From Betaproteobacteria bacterium (GTDB lineage: Bacteria > Pseudomonadota > Gammaproteobacteria > Burkholderiales > Burkholderiaceae_F): a stretch of DNA of 64,000 nucleotides. The notes beneath the pieces were generated by a model. That model saw only the letters and a list, made by a program, of their open reading frames with translations, was not told where the DNA came from and ran no database searches. The DNA lies in NCBI GenBank assembly GCA_016861185.1, contig BOKW01000004.1:248001-312000 (forward strand). The letters are read 5' to 3'. This document shows, one piece after another, positions 1 to 6,870 of the stretch. Made by a program: the position numbers and the translations under genes. Every line of letters begins with the position of its first letter. The stretch's first letter is position 1.

Positions 1-345
1 CGCGCCGGCCGCCGCGGCGGCTTCCCGGCGCTGAACATCGGGCACACGCCGTCGTCGGTCGAGGTGTACGCCTTCGCGCCCGGCCTGGATCCGCAGCGCA
101 TCAAGGTCGAGATCCACAAGGGCGTGCTGACGATCGAAGGCGAACGCGCCTCGGACCTGCCGCCTGCGGGCGACAAGGTCAACGTCTACGCCAACGAACG
201 CATGGCCGGCAGCTTCAAGCGCGTGCTCGGCCTGCCCGACGACGTCGATCCGGCGCAGGTCGACGCGACGTATCGCGACGGGCTGCTGCACATCTCGATC
301 AAACGCCGTGCCGACGCGCAACCGCGGCGCATTTCGATCAGCTGA
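1..345 (+). CDS. Hsp20 small heat-shock protein, 5'-truncated by window edge
   Basis: ATP-independent holdase chaperone of the alpha-crystallin family, acting in the cytosol. The reading frame is open from base 1 (RAGRRGGFPALNIG...), so the N-terminus lies outside the window. The visible 114 residues hold most of the alpha-crystallin domain, with the conserved GVLTIEGER strand, the FKRVLGLPDDVD segment and the 'YRDGLLHISI' strand, and a C-terminal RRISIS tail resembling the I-x-I oligomerisation motif. It is the first of three tandem Hsp20 genes, 13 nt ahead of the next, and probably shares its transcript. The family is recognised with confidence; the client and oligomer type cannot be read from sequence. 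Confidence 0.93.
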   Translation, partial: RAGRRGGFPALNIGHTPSSVEVYAFAPGLDPQRIKVEIHKGVLTIEGERASDLPPAGDKVNVYANERMAGSFKRVLGLPDDVDPAQVDATYRDGLLHISIKRRADAQPRRISIS

Positions 346-358
346 GAGGAGGCGAGCC

Positions 359-736
359 ATGACGGAAACGAGGAGCAATGCGCCGGCCGAAACGCGGCGC
401 GACGATCCCGTGCTGCTGCCGCCGGTGGACATCGTCGAGGACGATGCCGGTATCACCGTGTACGCGGACCTGCCGGGCGTGCCGAAGGACAAGCTCACGG
501 TGCGCACGGACAGCGAGTCGTTGACGATCGAAGGCGACATCTCCTTCGGGCTGCCGCAGAACATGGACGCGGTGCTCGCGGAGGTGCAGGCGCCGCGCTA
601 TCGGCGCAGCTTCGCGCTGAGCCGCGAACTCGACACGGAGAAGAGCGAGGCGGTCTTCAAGGACGGCGTGCTCAAGCTGCGCATCCCGAAGGTCGAGCAG
701 GCCAAACCGCGCCGCATCGACGTCAAGGTCGCCTGA
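359..736 (+). CDS. Hsp20 small heat-shock protein
   Basis: A 125-residue Hsp20/alpha-crystallin protein. ATG at 359 is chosen because GAGGAGGCGAG lies just upstream and the start is 13 nt after the previous stop. The core starts near residue 30 (VDIVEDDAGITVYADLPGV), followed by the DSESLTIEGD strand, a variable loop, 'RSFALSRELDTEKSEAVFKDG' split over residues 80-105, and VLKLRIPKVE. It ends PRRIDVKVA, a weak I-x-V tail. An upstream in-frame start at 308 would overlap the previous gene and lacks a ribosome site. Three consecutive, quite divergent Hsp20 genes suggest hetero-oligomers or layered stress responses (inference). Confidence 0.93.
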   Translation: MTETRSNAPAETRRDDPVLLPPVDIVEDDAGITVYADLPGVPKDKLTVRTDSESLTIEGDISFGLPQNMDAVLAEVQAPRYRRSFALSRELDTEKSEAVFKDGVLKLRIPKVEQAKPRRIDVKVA

Positions 737-759
737 GCAGCCAGCGGCGGAGGCTCACC

Positions 760-1260
760 ATGAGCAATCCCATCGACGCCCTGAAACGCACCTTTGCCGA
801 CGCCCGGGAATCGGTCGAAAGCGGCTGGCAGCGCGTGCGCGCCCAGGCCGCCGATGCGCTGACGCGCTTTCGCGGCGGCGCGCGCCAGACGCAGCCGGCG
901 CGCGCTGAAGGCGAACCGCCCCCGCCGGGGTGGGGTCTGTTGGCGAGCGACGTGATCGAGGACGATCGCCGCGTGGTCGTCCGCGTCGAAGTCCCCGGTA
1001 TGAGTCGCAGCGACCTTGACCTGCAGGTCGTCGGCGACGCGCTCGTGGTCAGCGGCGAGAAACGCTACGAGTCCGACGACATCCGCGGCCAGTGGCGCGT
1101 GCGCCAGTGCGCTTACGGCGCGTTCCGCCGCGTGATTCCGCTGCCAGTCCCCGTGCGCGCCGACGAGGCGAAGGCCACCTGCCGCGACGGCGTGCTACGC
1201 GTGGAACTGCCCAAGCGCGACCCCGGCGCGCCGCGCGCCTTCCGCCTGCAGGTGAAGTAA
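760..1260 (+). CDS. Hsp20 small heat-shock protein with long N-terminal arm
   Basis: A 166-residue Hsp20 protein. About 65 residues of N-terminal arm (Arg/Ala-rich, mostly helical in appearance) precede the alpha-crystallin domain, which begins at SDVIEDDRRVVVRVEVPGMS and includes DALVVSGEKR and DGVLRVELPKRD. A GGCGGAGG ribosome site lies 7-8 nt before ATG 760. It follows the second Hsp20 by 23 nt and is probably the last gene of the operon, because a GC-rich hairpin follows its stop. N-terminal arms of this family bind unfolded clients, so the differing arms of the three paralogues may give different client ranges. Confidence 0.92.
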   Translation: MSNPIDALKRTFADARESVESGWQRVRAQAADALTRFRGGARQTQPARAEGEPPPPGWGLLASDVIEDDRRVVVRVEVPGMSRSDLDLQVVGDALVVSGEKRYESDDIRGQWRVRQCAYGAFRRVIPLPVPVRADEAKATCRDGVLRVELPKRDPGAPRAFRLQVK

Positions 1261-1268
1261 GAGGCCCG

Positions 1269-1302
1269 CCCGCCCGCACGGCTAACCGCCGGTGCGGGCG
1301 GG
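1269..1302 (+). terminator. GC-rich hairpin after the hsp20 operon
   Basis: Perfect 11-bp inverted repeat, CCCGCCCGCAC (1269-1279) and GTGCGGGCGGG (1292-1302), with a 12-nt loop, 8 nt after the last hsp20 stop. There is no following T-run, so it is not a canonical intrinsic terminator. It may stabilise the 3' end or help stop transcription ahead of the convergent methyltransferase gene. Confidence 0.5.
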
Positions 1303-1388
1303 TCGCTCCAGTTCGAAGCGGATTTCTCCAGGTGCGGTGAGGCCGGCCGCGCGCAAGCCCGCAGAGTCGTAAAGCGTTCCGTGCGCCC

Positions 1389-2159
1389 TCACCCCGCCCT
1401 GCGCGCCAGGAACGCGTGACCGTAGACCTCGAACTTGCGCGCCTTGGCCTCGCCGCGCGCGCCGCCGAAGGTGTCGTACGGGTGGCTGACGCGGACGTCG
1501 ACGAAACCGATTTCTTCCAGCATCGATCGCCAGGCTTCACACGGAAGACCACCGGCGATTCAGGCCGTCCATAGATCGACGTTGGCGATCGCCGACTCGG
1601 GCACCGGCTTGCCGTTGGCGATGTCGGCGAACTGCAGCCAGCCGCCGGGACGCAGCACGCGCCGGATTTCCTCGAACACGCGGCGCTTGTCGGCGCACAG
1701 GTTGATCACGCCGTTGCTGATCACCGCGTCGGCCCAGCCGCCGTCGACCGGCATGTCTTCGAGCAGGCCTGCGCGAAACTCGACGTTGGCGAGCCCCATC
1801 GCTCGCGCCGTGCTGCGCGCTTTGTCGACCATCTCCGGCAGCATGTCGATGCCGACCACGCGCCCTTGCGGTCCCACCTGGCGCGCGGCGACGAAGCAGT
1901 CGAAGCCGCCGCCCGAGCCGGCATCGACCACGCGTTCGCCCGGCGCAAGCGGCCGCAGCGCGAACGGGTTAGCCACGCCGGCAAACGATTCGACTGCGGC
2001 ATCGGGCATCGCATCGACGATGGCCGCGTCGTAACCGAGTCGTGCGGCCAGCCGGCGGCCGGTGTGGAAGTGGTATTCGCCGTCCGGCTTGACGGCGACT
2101 TCGCGGTATTTCTTCTTCACCTCCTCGCGCAGCGCGAGGGCATCGACTGCAGCGCTCAT
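1389..2159 (-). CDS. ArsM-like SAM-dependent methyltransferase, probable selenoprotein (Sec200)
   Basis: Class I SAM methyltransferase related to the arsenite methyltransferase (ArsM) group. Start ATG 2159 has AAGGAGG upstream. Residues 1-199 are typical: SAM-binding DAGSGGGFD near residue 79, GIDMLPEM, VISNGVINL, then DIANGKPVPES and DLWTA. The frame then meets TGA at 1560-1562 and stays open in the same frame for another 56 codons to TGA 1389-1391. The downstream part (IAGGLP, MLEEIGFVDVRV, DTFGGARGE, FEVYGHAFLARR) is the expected C-terminus. The TGA occupies the position of the conserved Cys in this family, and the paralogue at 2697-3932 has Cys (LWAECVVGA) at the aligned site. A SECIS-like hairpin starts at the next base. 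Read as selenocysteine the protein is 256 residues. The alternatives are a nonsense mutation or sequencing error; the hairpin and intact tail argue against them. Substrate is unproven; arsenic or another soft metalloid is plausible. Confidence 0.82.
1526..1559 (-). promoter_or_regulatory. bacterial SECIS-like hairpin directly after in-frame UGA
   Basis: On the minus strand, the 34 nt immediately after the TGA (1560-1562) fold into a two-part hairpin. The lower stem is AUCGCC (1559-1554) with GGCGAU (1531-1526). The upper stem is GGUCUUC (1550-1544) with GAAGCC (1538-1533), with one bulged U. The apical loop is CGUGU (1543-1539), containing the GU typical of bacterial SECIS loops. The loop begins 17 nt after the UGA, within the usual bacterial SECIS distance. 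It lies wholly in coding sequence, as bacterial SECIS elements do. Its role would be to recruit SelB-Sec-tRNA; selA, selB, selC and selD are not in this window. Confidence 0.75.
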
Positions 2160-2284
2160 CGTTCGGCCTCCTTCGGCGCAGTGGCGGTGCGTTCAGGACG
2201 CGCGAGGCGCGCCCACGGTTCCGCGGGAACCGCATGCCGGTCTGCCGCGTCCTGACGCACTCCTTCCCTCCTTCTGCGTGCACC

Positions 2285-2707
2285 ATGAGCCCGACTCTGC
2301 TGACCCGATTCGCCGCCGCAACGCTCGGCTGCGCCCTGCTTGCCGTCGCGCCCGCCGCACATGCTGCCTCGCCGCTCGACGGCAAGGTCTTTGTCGTCGA
2401 CCTCGGCCCGAAAGGCAAGCCGGCCAACGAGAAGGACGACGTGCTCACCTTCGGCGACGGCCGCTTCCACTCCAGGTTCTGCGACAAGTACGGCTTCGGT
2501 ACCGGCACCTACGCAGCGACGGCCGATGGCGGTGCGATCGTCTTCACGACGGAGACGGTGAGCGAAAGCGACGGCCGGCTCGTCTGGCGCGGCCGGATCG
2601 AAGGCGAAACGATCGAAGGCGAGATCGTTCACCACCGCAAGCCGGGCCTGTTCAACCGCAACCCGGCACCGCGCGAGTTGTGGTTCAAGGGCCGAATCAG
2701 GAAGTAG
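2285..2707 (+). CDS. small secreted protein of unknown function
   Basis: A 140-residue protein starting at ATG 2285 with a clear Sec signal peptide (hydrophobic LLTRFAAATLGCALLAVA then AAHAAS cleavage region). The mature part is about 110 residues with many charged residues and a beta-rich look (LTFGDGRFHSRFCDKYGFG, GAIVFTTETVSESDG, LVWRGRIEGETIEGEIVHH). No known family is recognised. It lies opposite the two flanking methyltransferase genes, and its 3' end overlaps the convergent fusion gene by 11 bp. No good ribosome site precedes 2285, so the start is uncertain, though the signal peptide fixes it within a few codons. It is presumed periplasmic. Confidence 0.65.
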   Translation: MSPTLLTRFAAATLGCALLAVAPAAHAASPLDGKVFVVDLGPKGKPANEKDDVLTFGDGRFHSRFCDKYGFGTGTYAATADGGAIVFTTETVSESDGRLVWRGRIEGETIEGEIVHHRKPGLFNRNPAPRELWFKGRIRK

Positions 2708-3932
2708 CGGCCCCTTCTCCCCCCGCCCCTCGCTTGCGCACAGAGACGGGCGTCTCTCTGGCGCGATGATCGAGCCAGATCGCGGTGCCGATCGCGACAA
2801 AGCCCAACGCCTCCACCGCAAAGCTGAAGTTCACGAGGTGCGCATACGACAGCACGGCGCCGCCGGCCAGCGCGGTCGCCAGCGGCGCATAGCGGCCGTG
2901 CTTGCGGACCCCGGCGGCTACGGCGATCACGGCCAGCGCGCCGAACGCGAGGATCACCGCGCTCACCGCGCCGCCTTTGACCGCGAGCGTGATGCCCGCC
3001 AGCGACAGCAGCGCGGTCGCGGCCACCGTGCCGTAACACGCGAGCATCGCCGCGCCGAGCGCAGCCGCGCCGGCCAGGCCGCGGCGCTGCACCGCGCGCA
3101 CCGCGCGACGCGGATCGGCGCGCCGCGCCCATTGCACCCACAGTGGCGGCGCGTGCGGTGCGCGCCGCATCGCGATTTCGATCGCGCGTGCGCCGAAGCG
3201 CCGCGCGACCTCGCGCGTGTGCTCGCTGCGGCTGTGGCTGAAGTAATCGAACTCGCGCAGCACGCTCACGTCTTCGAAGCCCGCGTCGCGAAACGCCGCG
3301 AGGTAGTCCTCGTCGATGGTGGCGCCGACCACGCACTCGGCCCACAGCTTGGGATCGGTCTTGCAGTCGAGCGTGACCGGGCGGCGGATCACGATGTCGG
3401 CGATCTGCACACGGCCGCCCGGCTTCAGCACCCGGAAGATCTCGGCGATCGCGCGCCGTTTGTCCGGCACGAGATTGAGCATGCCGTTGCTGGTGACGAC
3501 GTCGACCGACGCATCGGGCAGCGGCAGCGACTCGGCGTTGCCTTCCAGCACCTCGAGGTTCGGAACGGTGGCGGCGAGCGCCCGCAATCGGGCCACCATC
3601 GCCAGCGTCATGTCGAGCGCGTAGACCTTGCCGCGCGGCCCGACCAGCCTCGACGCGATCAGCGCATCGGTGCCCGAGCCGGCGCCGATGTCGAGCACGG
3701 TGTCGCCTTCCTTGATCGCTCCGGCGCGAAACGGATAGCCGACGCCGGCGAACGAGGCGAGTGTGGCCGCCGGCAGGCCTTCGAGCACTTCCTGCGGATA
3801 ACCGACCGCCAGGCACGCGTCGCGCCCCACCGGGAAGTGGTACGGAAGCTCCGGCGCGTTCGCCACGCCGGTGTACATGTCCTTCACCGCATCGAAGATG
3901 CGTTCGCGCGAAAAACCGAGGATGGCGACCAT
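2697..3932 (-). CDS. ArsM-like methyltransferase fused to a four-helix membrane domain
   Basis: A 411-residue fusion. Residues 1-265 are an ArsM-type SAM methyltransferase (YHFPVGRDAC, SAM motif DIGAGSGTD near 81, TSNGMLNLVPDKRR, FRVLKPGGRVQIADI, then LWAECVVGA with Cys200). Cys200 aligns with the TGA of the neighbouring methyltransferase. After a short basic linker, residues ~295-395 contain four hydrophobic segments resembling a MerC-type mercury-resistance or related small membrane domain, so the enzyme is probably anchored in the inner membrane. The tail is basic and Gly-rich. Its 5' leader holds a 7 x 7-bp tandem repeat. Methylation of a metalloid or thiol at the membrane is a reasonable guess; the MerC assignment is tentative. 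Confidence 0.8.
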   Translation of the reverse strand: MVAILGFSRERIFDAVKDMYTGVANAPELPYHFPVGRDACLAVGYPQEVLEGLPAATLASFAGVGYPFRAGAIKEGDTVLDIGAGSGTDALIASRLVGPRGKVYALDMTLAMVARLRALAATVPNLEVLEGNAESLPLPDASVDVVTSNGMLNLVPDKRRAIAEIFRVLKPGGRVQIADIVIRRPVTLDCKTDPKLWAECVVGATIDEDYLAAFRDAGFEDVSVLREFDYFSHSRSEHTREVARRFGARAIEIAMRRAPHAPPLWVQWARRADPRRAVRAVQRRGLAGAAALGAAMLACYGTVAATALLSLAGITLAVKGGAVSAVILAFGALAVIAVAAGVRKHGRYAPLATALAGGAVLSYAHLVNFSFAVEALGFVAIGTAIWLDHRARETPVSVRKRGAGGEGAATS

Positions 3933-3940
3933 GGCTCAGT

Positions 3941-3989
3941 CGGATTGCGGATTGCGGATTGCGGATTGCGGATTGCGGATTGCGGATTG
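3941..3989. repeat. 7-bp tandem repeat, seven copies (CGGATTG)n
   Basis: Seven perfect head-to-tail copies of CGGATTG, starting 9 bp upstream of the start codon of the methyltransferase-membrane fusion and ending 7 bp before the stop of the anti-sigma gene. A perfect heptamer array can change copy number by slippage. Here it would change leader length or ribosome-site spacing of the fusion gene rather than its frame. Confidence 0.9.
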
Positions 3990-3996
3990 CGCTCGT

Positions 3997-4233
3997 TCAG
4001 AACTTCTCGACCATCTCCTTGATGCGCGCGCGCAGGCGCTCGGGCGCAGCGGCGGCGCCGGTGGCGCGCACCTGCGCCTTCAACTTGCGCTCGAACTCGG
4101 CGCGGCTGAAGCAGCCGCGACAGTCCTCGAGGTGCCGTTCGATATCGGCGGCCGCCTCGGCGTCGATCTCGCGGTCGAGATAGGCGACCAGGTGTTTCAG
4201 CACGTCTTCACAGCTGAGCGGCGGCTTGGTCAC
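3997..4233 (-). CDS. ZAS-type anti-sigma factor
   Basis: A 78-residue protein whose HLEDCRGC (H-x3-C-x2-C) with an upstream His in VLKHLVAYLDREI forms the zinc-binding anti-sigma (ZAS) fold, followed by a basic helical tail (FERKLKAQV...RLRARIKEMVEKF). It has no membrane segment, so it is probably a soluble, redox- or zinc-responsive anti-sigma factor. GTG 4233 is used; the gene overlaps the end of the sigma-factor gene by 26 bp, which implies translational coupling. It is expected to hold the adjacent ECF sigma factor inactive until zinc is lost or the cysteines are oxidised, as in the ChrR/RsrA family. Confidence 0.85.
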   Translation of the reverse strand: MTKPPLSCEDVLKHLVAYLDREIDAEAAADIERHLEDCRGCFSRAEFERKLKAQVRATGAAAAPERLRARIKEMVEKF

Positions 4234-4852
4234 GGTCGTCCTTTCTCTTCGCCTGGGGATCGACGAGCCCGGCGTCGCGTGCGTGCTGCCACAGCGCGCG
4301 TTGCAGGGCCGCGCGCGCCCGCGCCAGCCGCGAACGCACGGTGCCGACCGGCACGCCGAGCAGCTCCGCCGCTTCGGCGTACGAATGGCCCTGCACGTCG
4401 ACCAGCACCACGGCGATGCGGAATGCGTCCGGCAGCGCGTCCAGCGCGCGCTCGATGTCATCGCGCAACAGCTTGGCGACCACGCTTTCCGCCGGGTCCG
4501 TCCACCACAACAGGAACGGCTGGTGCAGCTTCTCGAACAGCGAAAACGGCTCGTCGTCTTCAGTTTCGATTTCCAGCGCGACCTCCGGGCAGGCACGGCG
4601 ATGGCGCCAGTTGCTGAGGAACGCATTGGCGAGGATGCGCTGGATCCACGCCTCGAAGCACTGCCGATCGCGCAGCTCGGCGAACTTCGCCCAGGCCTTG
4701 GCGACGGTCTCGGCGACCAGCTCTTCGGCGTCGTCCGCGTTGCGCGTCAGGCGCAACGCGGTGCCGTACAGCCGGTCGGCGAGCCGCTCGACCTCGGCCG
4801 CGAAGAAATCGCGCTGTGCACAGTCCACGCGCCAGCTCCCGGTCACGCGCAC
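4208..4852 (-). CDS. ECF-type RNA polymerase sigma factor
   Basis: Sigma-70 family, extracytoplasmic-function type, 214 residues. Region 2 spans about residues 20-85 (LYGTALRLTRNADDAEELVAE, FEAWIQRILANAF), and region 4 about 130-190 (LPDAFRIAVVLVDVQG, AAELLGVPVGTVRSRLARAR, the helix-turn-helix that reads the -35 element). A longer linker (ETEDDEPFSLFEKLHQPF) separates them. It is followed by and overlaps a ZAS anti-sigma gene. The start (GTG 4852) is uncertain: a second GTG lies at 4846 and no strong ribosome site is seen. Its targets may include the adjoining methyltransferase and DUF302 genes, but no shared promoter motif was identified. Confidence 0.88.
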   Translation of the reverse strand: MRVTGSWRVDCAQRDFFAAEVERLADRLYGTALRLTRNADDAEELVAETVAKAWAKFAELRDRQCFEAWIQRILANAFLSNWRHRRACPEVALEIETEDDEPFSLFEKLHQPFLLWWTDPAESVVAKLLRDDIERALDALPDAFRIAVVLVDVQGHSYAEAAELLGVPVGTVRSRLARARAALQRALWQHARDAGLVDPQAKRKDDRDQAAAQL

Positions 4853-4904
4853 CCTGTGCCCAGGACGCGCGAAGCGCCGATCCGGTTCCCGTCCCGCGGC
4901 ACGG

Positions 4905-5339
4905 CTACTTCGTCACGTCGTCGAGCAGCTTGGTGAGCAGCGGATGAAGATCGTCGCCGGCCTTCTTCAGGCCGGGATGCGGGTTCAGCAGGTTCATGAA
5001 GCGCGGGTCGAGCAGCGACACCTTGGTCGTGCCGTCTTCCCGATACACGCCGAAGTGGCCGCAGGGCAGCAGCGCGCTGACGTGCAGCCCCGCGGACCAA
5101 ATGTCCTTGCCGGCGGCCGGCACGCACATCTTCACCACGGTCACCTCGTCGTTCTTCACCTTGAACTCGGCGAGGTAGAGCCATTTGTTCTCCAGCACGC
5201 GGTTCTTCAGGTCGGACACGACCGCTTCCGGCGCCTTGGCCGTGGTCTTGACGATGAAGTTGGCGCCCGGCGTTTGTGCCGCGGCGCCGCCGGCGAGGAC
5301 CGCGCATGCGGCCGCCAGCAGGACGAGTCTGCGGTTCAT
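4905..5339 (-). CDS. secreted DUF302-family protein
   Basis: A 144-residue protein with a signal peptide (MNRRLVLLAAACAVLAGG, cleavage near AAAQ) and a DUF302-like body: FKVKNDEVTVVKMCVPAAG, LLPCGHFGVYREDG, VSLLDPRFMNLLNPHPGL. ATG 5339 has GGAGGAACC upstream. DUF302 proteins are small and often periplasmic, frequently near metal, redox or sulfur genes; their biochemical function is not established. Two Cys (in KMCV and LPCG) could form a disulfide or bind a metal. It sits just upstream of the ECF sigma gene on the same strand and could be one of its targets (inference). Confidence 0.78.
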   Translation of the reverse strand: MNRRLVLLAAACAVLAGGAAAQTPGANFIVKTTAKAPEAVVSDLKNRVLENKWLYLAEFKVKNDEVTVVKMCVPAAGKDIWSAGLHVSALLPCGHFGVYREDGTTKVSLLDPRFMNLLNPHPGLKKAGDDLHPLLTKLLDDVTK

Positions 5340-5462
5340 CGGTTCCTCCGGAAACGAGGTTGTGGGCTTGCGTCGACGCGCGTCGATGGCGAGCAAGGAC
5401 GCACGACCCACCGCTTCGGTTCCCGGCAAAACAGGCGCCGCGGGCGCCGGCCGGACGCCGCG

Positions 5463-5942
5463 TCACTGCACGATCGGCCGGCAGAAATGCCCGTGCCTGG
5501 CGGCGCGCATCAGCGCGTTGAACTGCTCGCCCGACATGCGCAGCAGCGCCTCGTGGTCGCCGGCTTCGATGTAGACCTCGGCGTTTTCGTCGAGATCGTC
5601 GTCGACGACCGTCTCGACACCCCAGGCCATGCCGAGCGCCGGCACGGCGCCGACTTCGCAATCGCTGAACAGCTCCGCAATGCGCCGCTCGTCCGCGAGA
5701 TGCAGGTCGTGCCGGCCGAGCAAACGCGCGACTTCGCCGATGCGCACGCGCGAATCCGCCGGTACGACCGCCATCACGCAGCCGGCGTCGTCCTCCAGGA
5801 TCACCGACTTGGCGAGCTGATGCTCGGGGACGTGCGCCGTGCGCGCGGTCTGCGCGCTGGTGCTGCTGTGCGCGTGGGTACAGACCTCGTAGCGGGCGCC
5901 GCACTGTTCGAGGTAACGGGCCAGGCGTGGGGCGATCGACAT
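5463..5942 (-). CDS. YbaK/EbsC-type aminoacyl-tRNA deacylase
   Basis: A 159-residue protein of the YbaK/ProX/INS-domain family, which hydrolyses mischarged tRNAs (for example Cys-tRNAPro or Ala-tRNAPro) in trans. Recognisable elements are the N-terminal helix ending in YEVCTHAHSSTSAQTA, the core EHQLAKSVILEDDAG with the conserved Lys, VMAVVPADSRVRIGEVARLLG, and GAVPALGMAWGVETVVDDDLD. The C-terminal HEALLRMSGEQFNALM is typical of the stand-alone bacterial group. Start ATG 5942 is preceded by GCAGGAGGCAGCC. It lies on the same strand as its neighbours with 120-140-nt gaps, so operon membership is uncertain. Confidence 0.85.
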   Translation of the reverse strand: MSIAPRLARYLEQCGARYEVCTHAHSSTSAQTARTAHVPEHQLAKSVILEDDAGCVMAVVPADSRVRIGEVARLLGRHDLHLADERRIAELFSDCEVGAVPALGMAWGVETVVDDDLDENAEVYIEAGDHEALLRMSGEQFNALMRAARHGHFCRPIVQ

Positions 5943-6082
5943 GGCTGCCTCCTGCAGGGATTGACCGCGGCGCCCGTGCAGCGCGTCGGACGCGCCGGCG
6001 CCGCACGTCAAGTTTGCGCCGATCCGGCCCAGCGTGCCAGGCCGCGATGGCACGGGACCGGCGGCGCGACGCCGGTGCCCCA

Positions 6083-6805
6083 CTATCCGCGGACGCCCGC
6101 CAGAACGACCAGTCCCGCAGGCAGGGTTTCGTTGCCGAACGCGGTGCGCAGCCGGGCGTCGACGCCTTGGCTGCGCAGGATCGCCAGCGCGTCTTCCGCT
6201 TCGAAGGTCACGTTGCGGTGATGCTCGTCGCTGCGACGCCACAGATCGCCCGCGCGCCTGAACACCGTGATCGCGCGATCGAAACGAAACGGCGCCGGGC
6301 GCGAAAAGCGCGTCACGATCGCCCAGTCGTCCTCGACGCGCGCGTGCACCTCGGCGATGTTGCGCGCCTCGCAGAAGCGCTCGGTCATCAGATCGATCGC
6401 GAGCAGTCCGCCCGGCCGCACCGCGCGCGCCAGCGCCGCGAGCGCGCGGCCGATGTCCTCGCGCGTATCGAGGTAGTTGAGCACGTGCCCGGTCGACACG
6501 ACCGCGTCCGCCGCCGGCAGTTCGCCCGGCAGGCGGACGACATCGAACGTCGCCGCCGGCGCGTACGCGCGCGCCAGCTCGATCATCGCCGGCGAGGCGT
6601 CGACGCCGTGCACCGTGTATCCCGCGCCGAGCAGCTCGCGCGCGAGCAGGCCGCTGCCGCAACCCACGTCGAGCACGCTCGCGCCGGCGCCGAGGCCCGC
6701 TTCGCGCAGCAGTTGCAGGATGCCCGGACTCGTCGCCGCGACGTGCTGCGAGTAGCCGCTGTGGTGCACCCACGCGAGGTCGGGTTGGTAATAGGGATCG
6801 GTCAT
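6083..6805 (-). CDS. class I SAM-dependent methyltransferase
   Basis: A 240-residue methyltransferase with motif I VLDVGCGSGLLAREL, the acidic loop HGVDASPAMIE, and a post-motif GHVLNYLDTREDIGRALAALARAVRPGGLLAIDL. The C-terminal half (FRFDRAITVFRR...RRSDEHHRNVTF) resembles the family that methylates small molecules such as quinone or sugar intermediates, but the substrate cannot be named. It lies 65 nt downstream of the DinB-like gene on the same strand and may be cotranscribed with it. Confidence 0.85.
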   Translation of the reverse strand: MTDPYYQPDLAWVHHSGYSQHVAATSPGILQLLREAGLGAGASVLDVGCGSGLLARELLGAGYTVHGVDASPAMIELARAYAPAATFDVVRLPGELPAADAVVSTGHVLNYLDTREDIGRALAALARAVRPGGLLAIDLMTERFCEARNIAEVHARVEDDWAIVTRFSRPAPFRFDRAITVFRRAGDLWRRSDEHHRNVTFEAEDALAILRSQGVDARLRTAFGNETLPAGLVVLAGVRG

Positions 6806-6870
6806 GGCGGCGGCGATTGTCGCGCATCGGCGTTCGAGCGCGTCCCGACGCCGCGAAGCGGTAGCGCAAG

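Noticed and set aside
2697..2707. TGA at the end of the methyltransferase-membrane fusion as a Sec codon
   Set aside because: The frame meets another stop four codons later, with no conserved tail or hairpin. It is an ordinary terminator of translation.
3941..3989. CGGATTG array as a CRISPR or coding repeat (LRIADCG on the plus strand)
   Set aside because: There are no spacers between units, and the plus-strand frames it opens have no domain or ribosome site. It is a simple tandem repeat.
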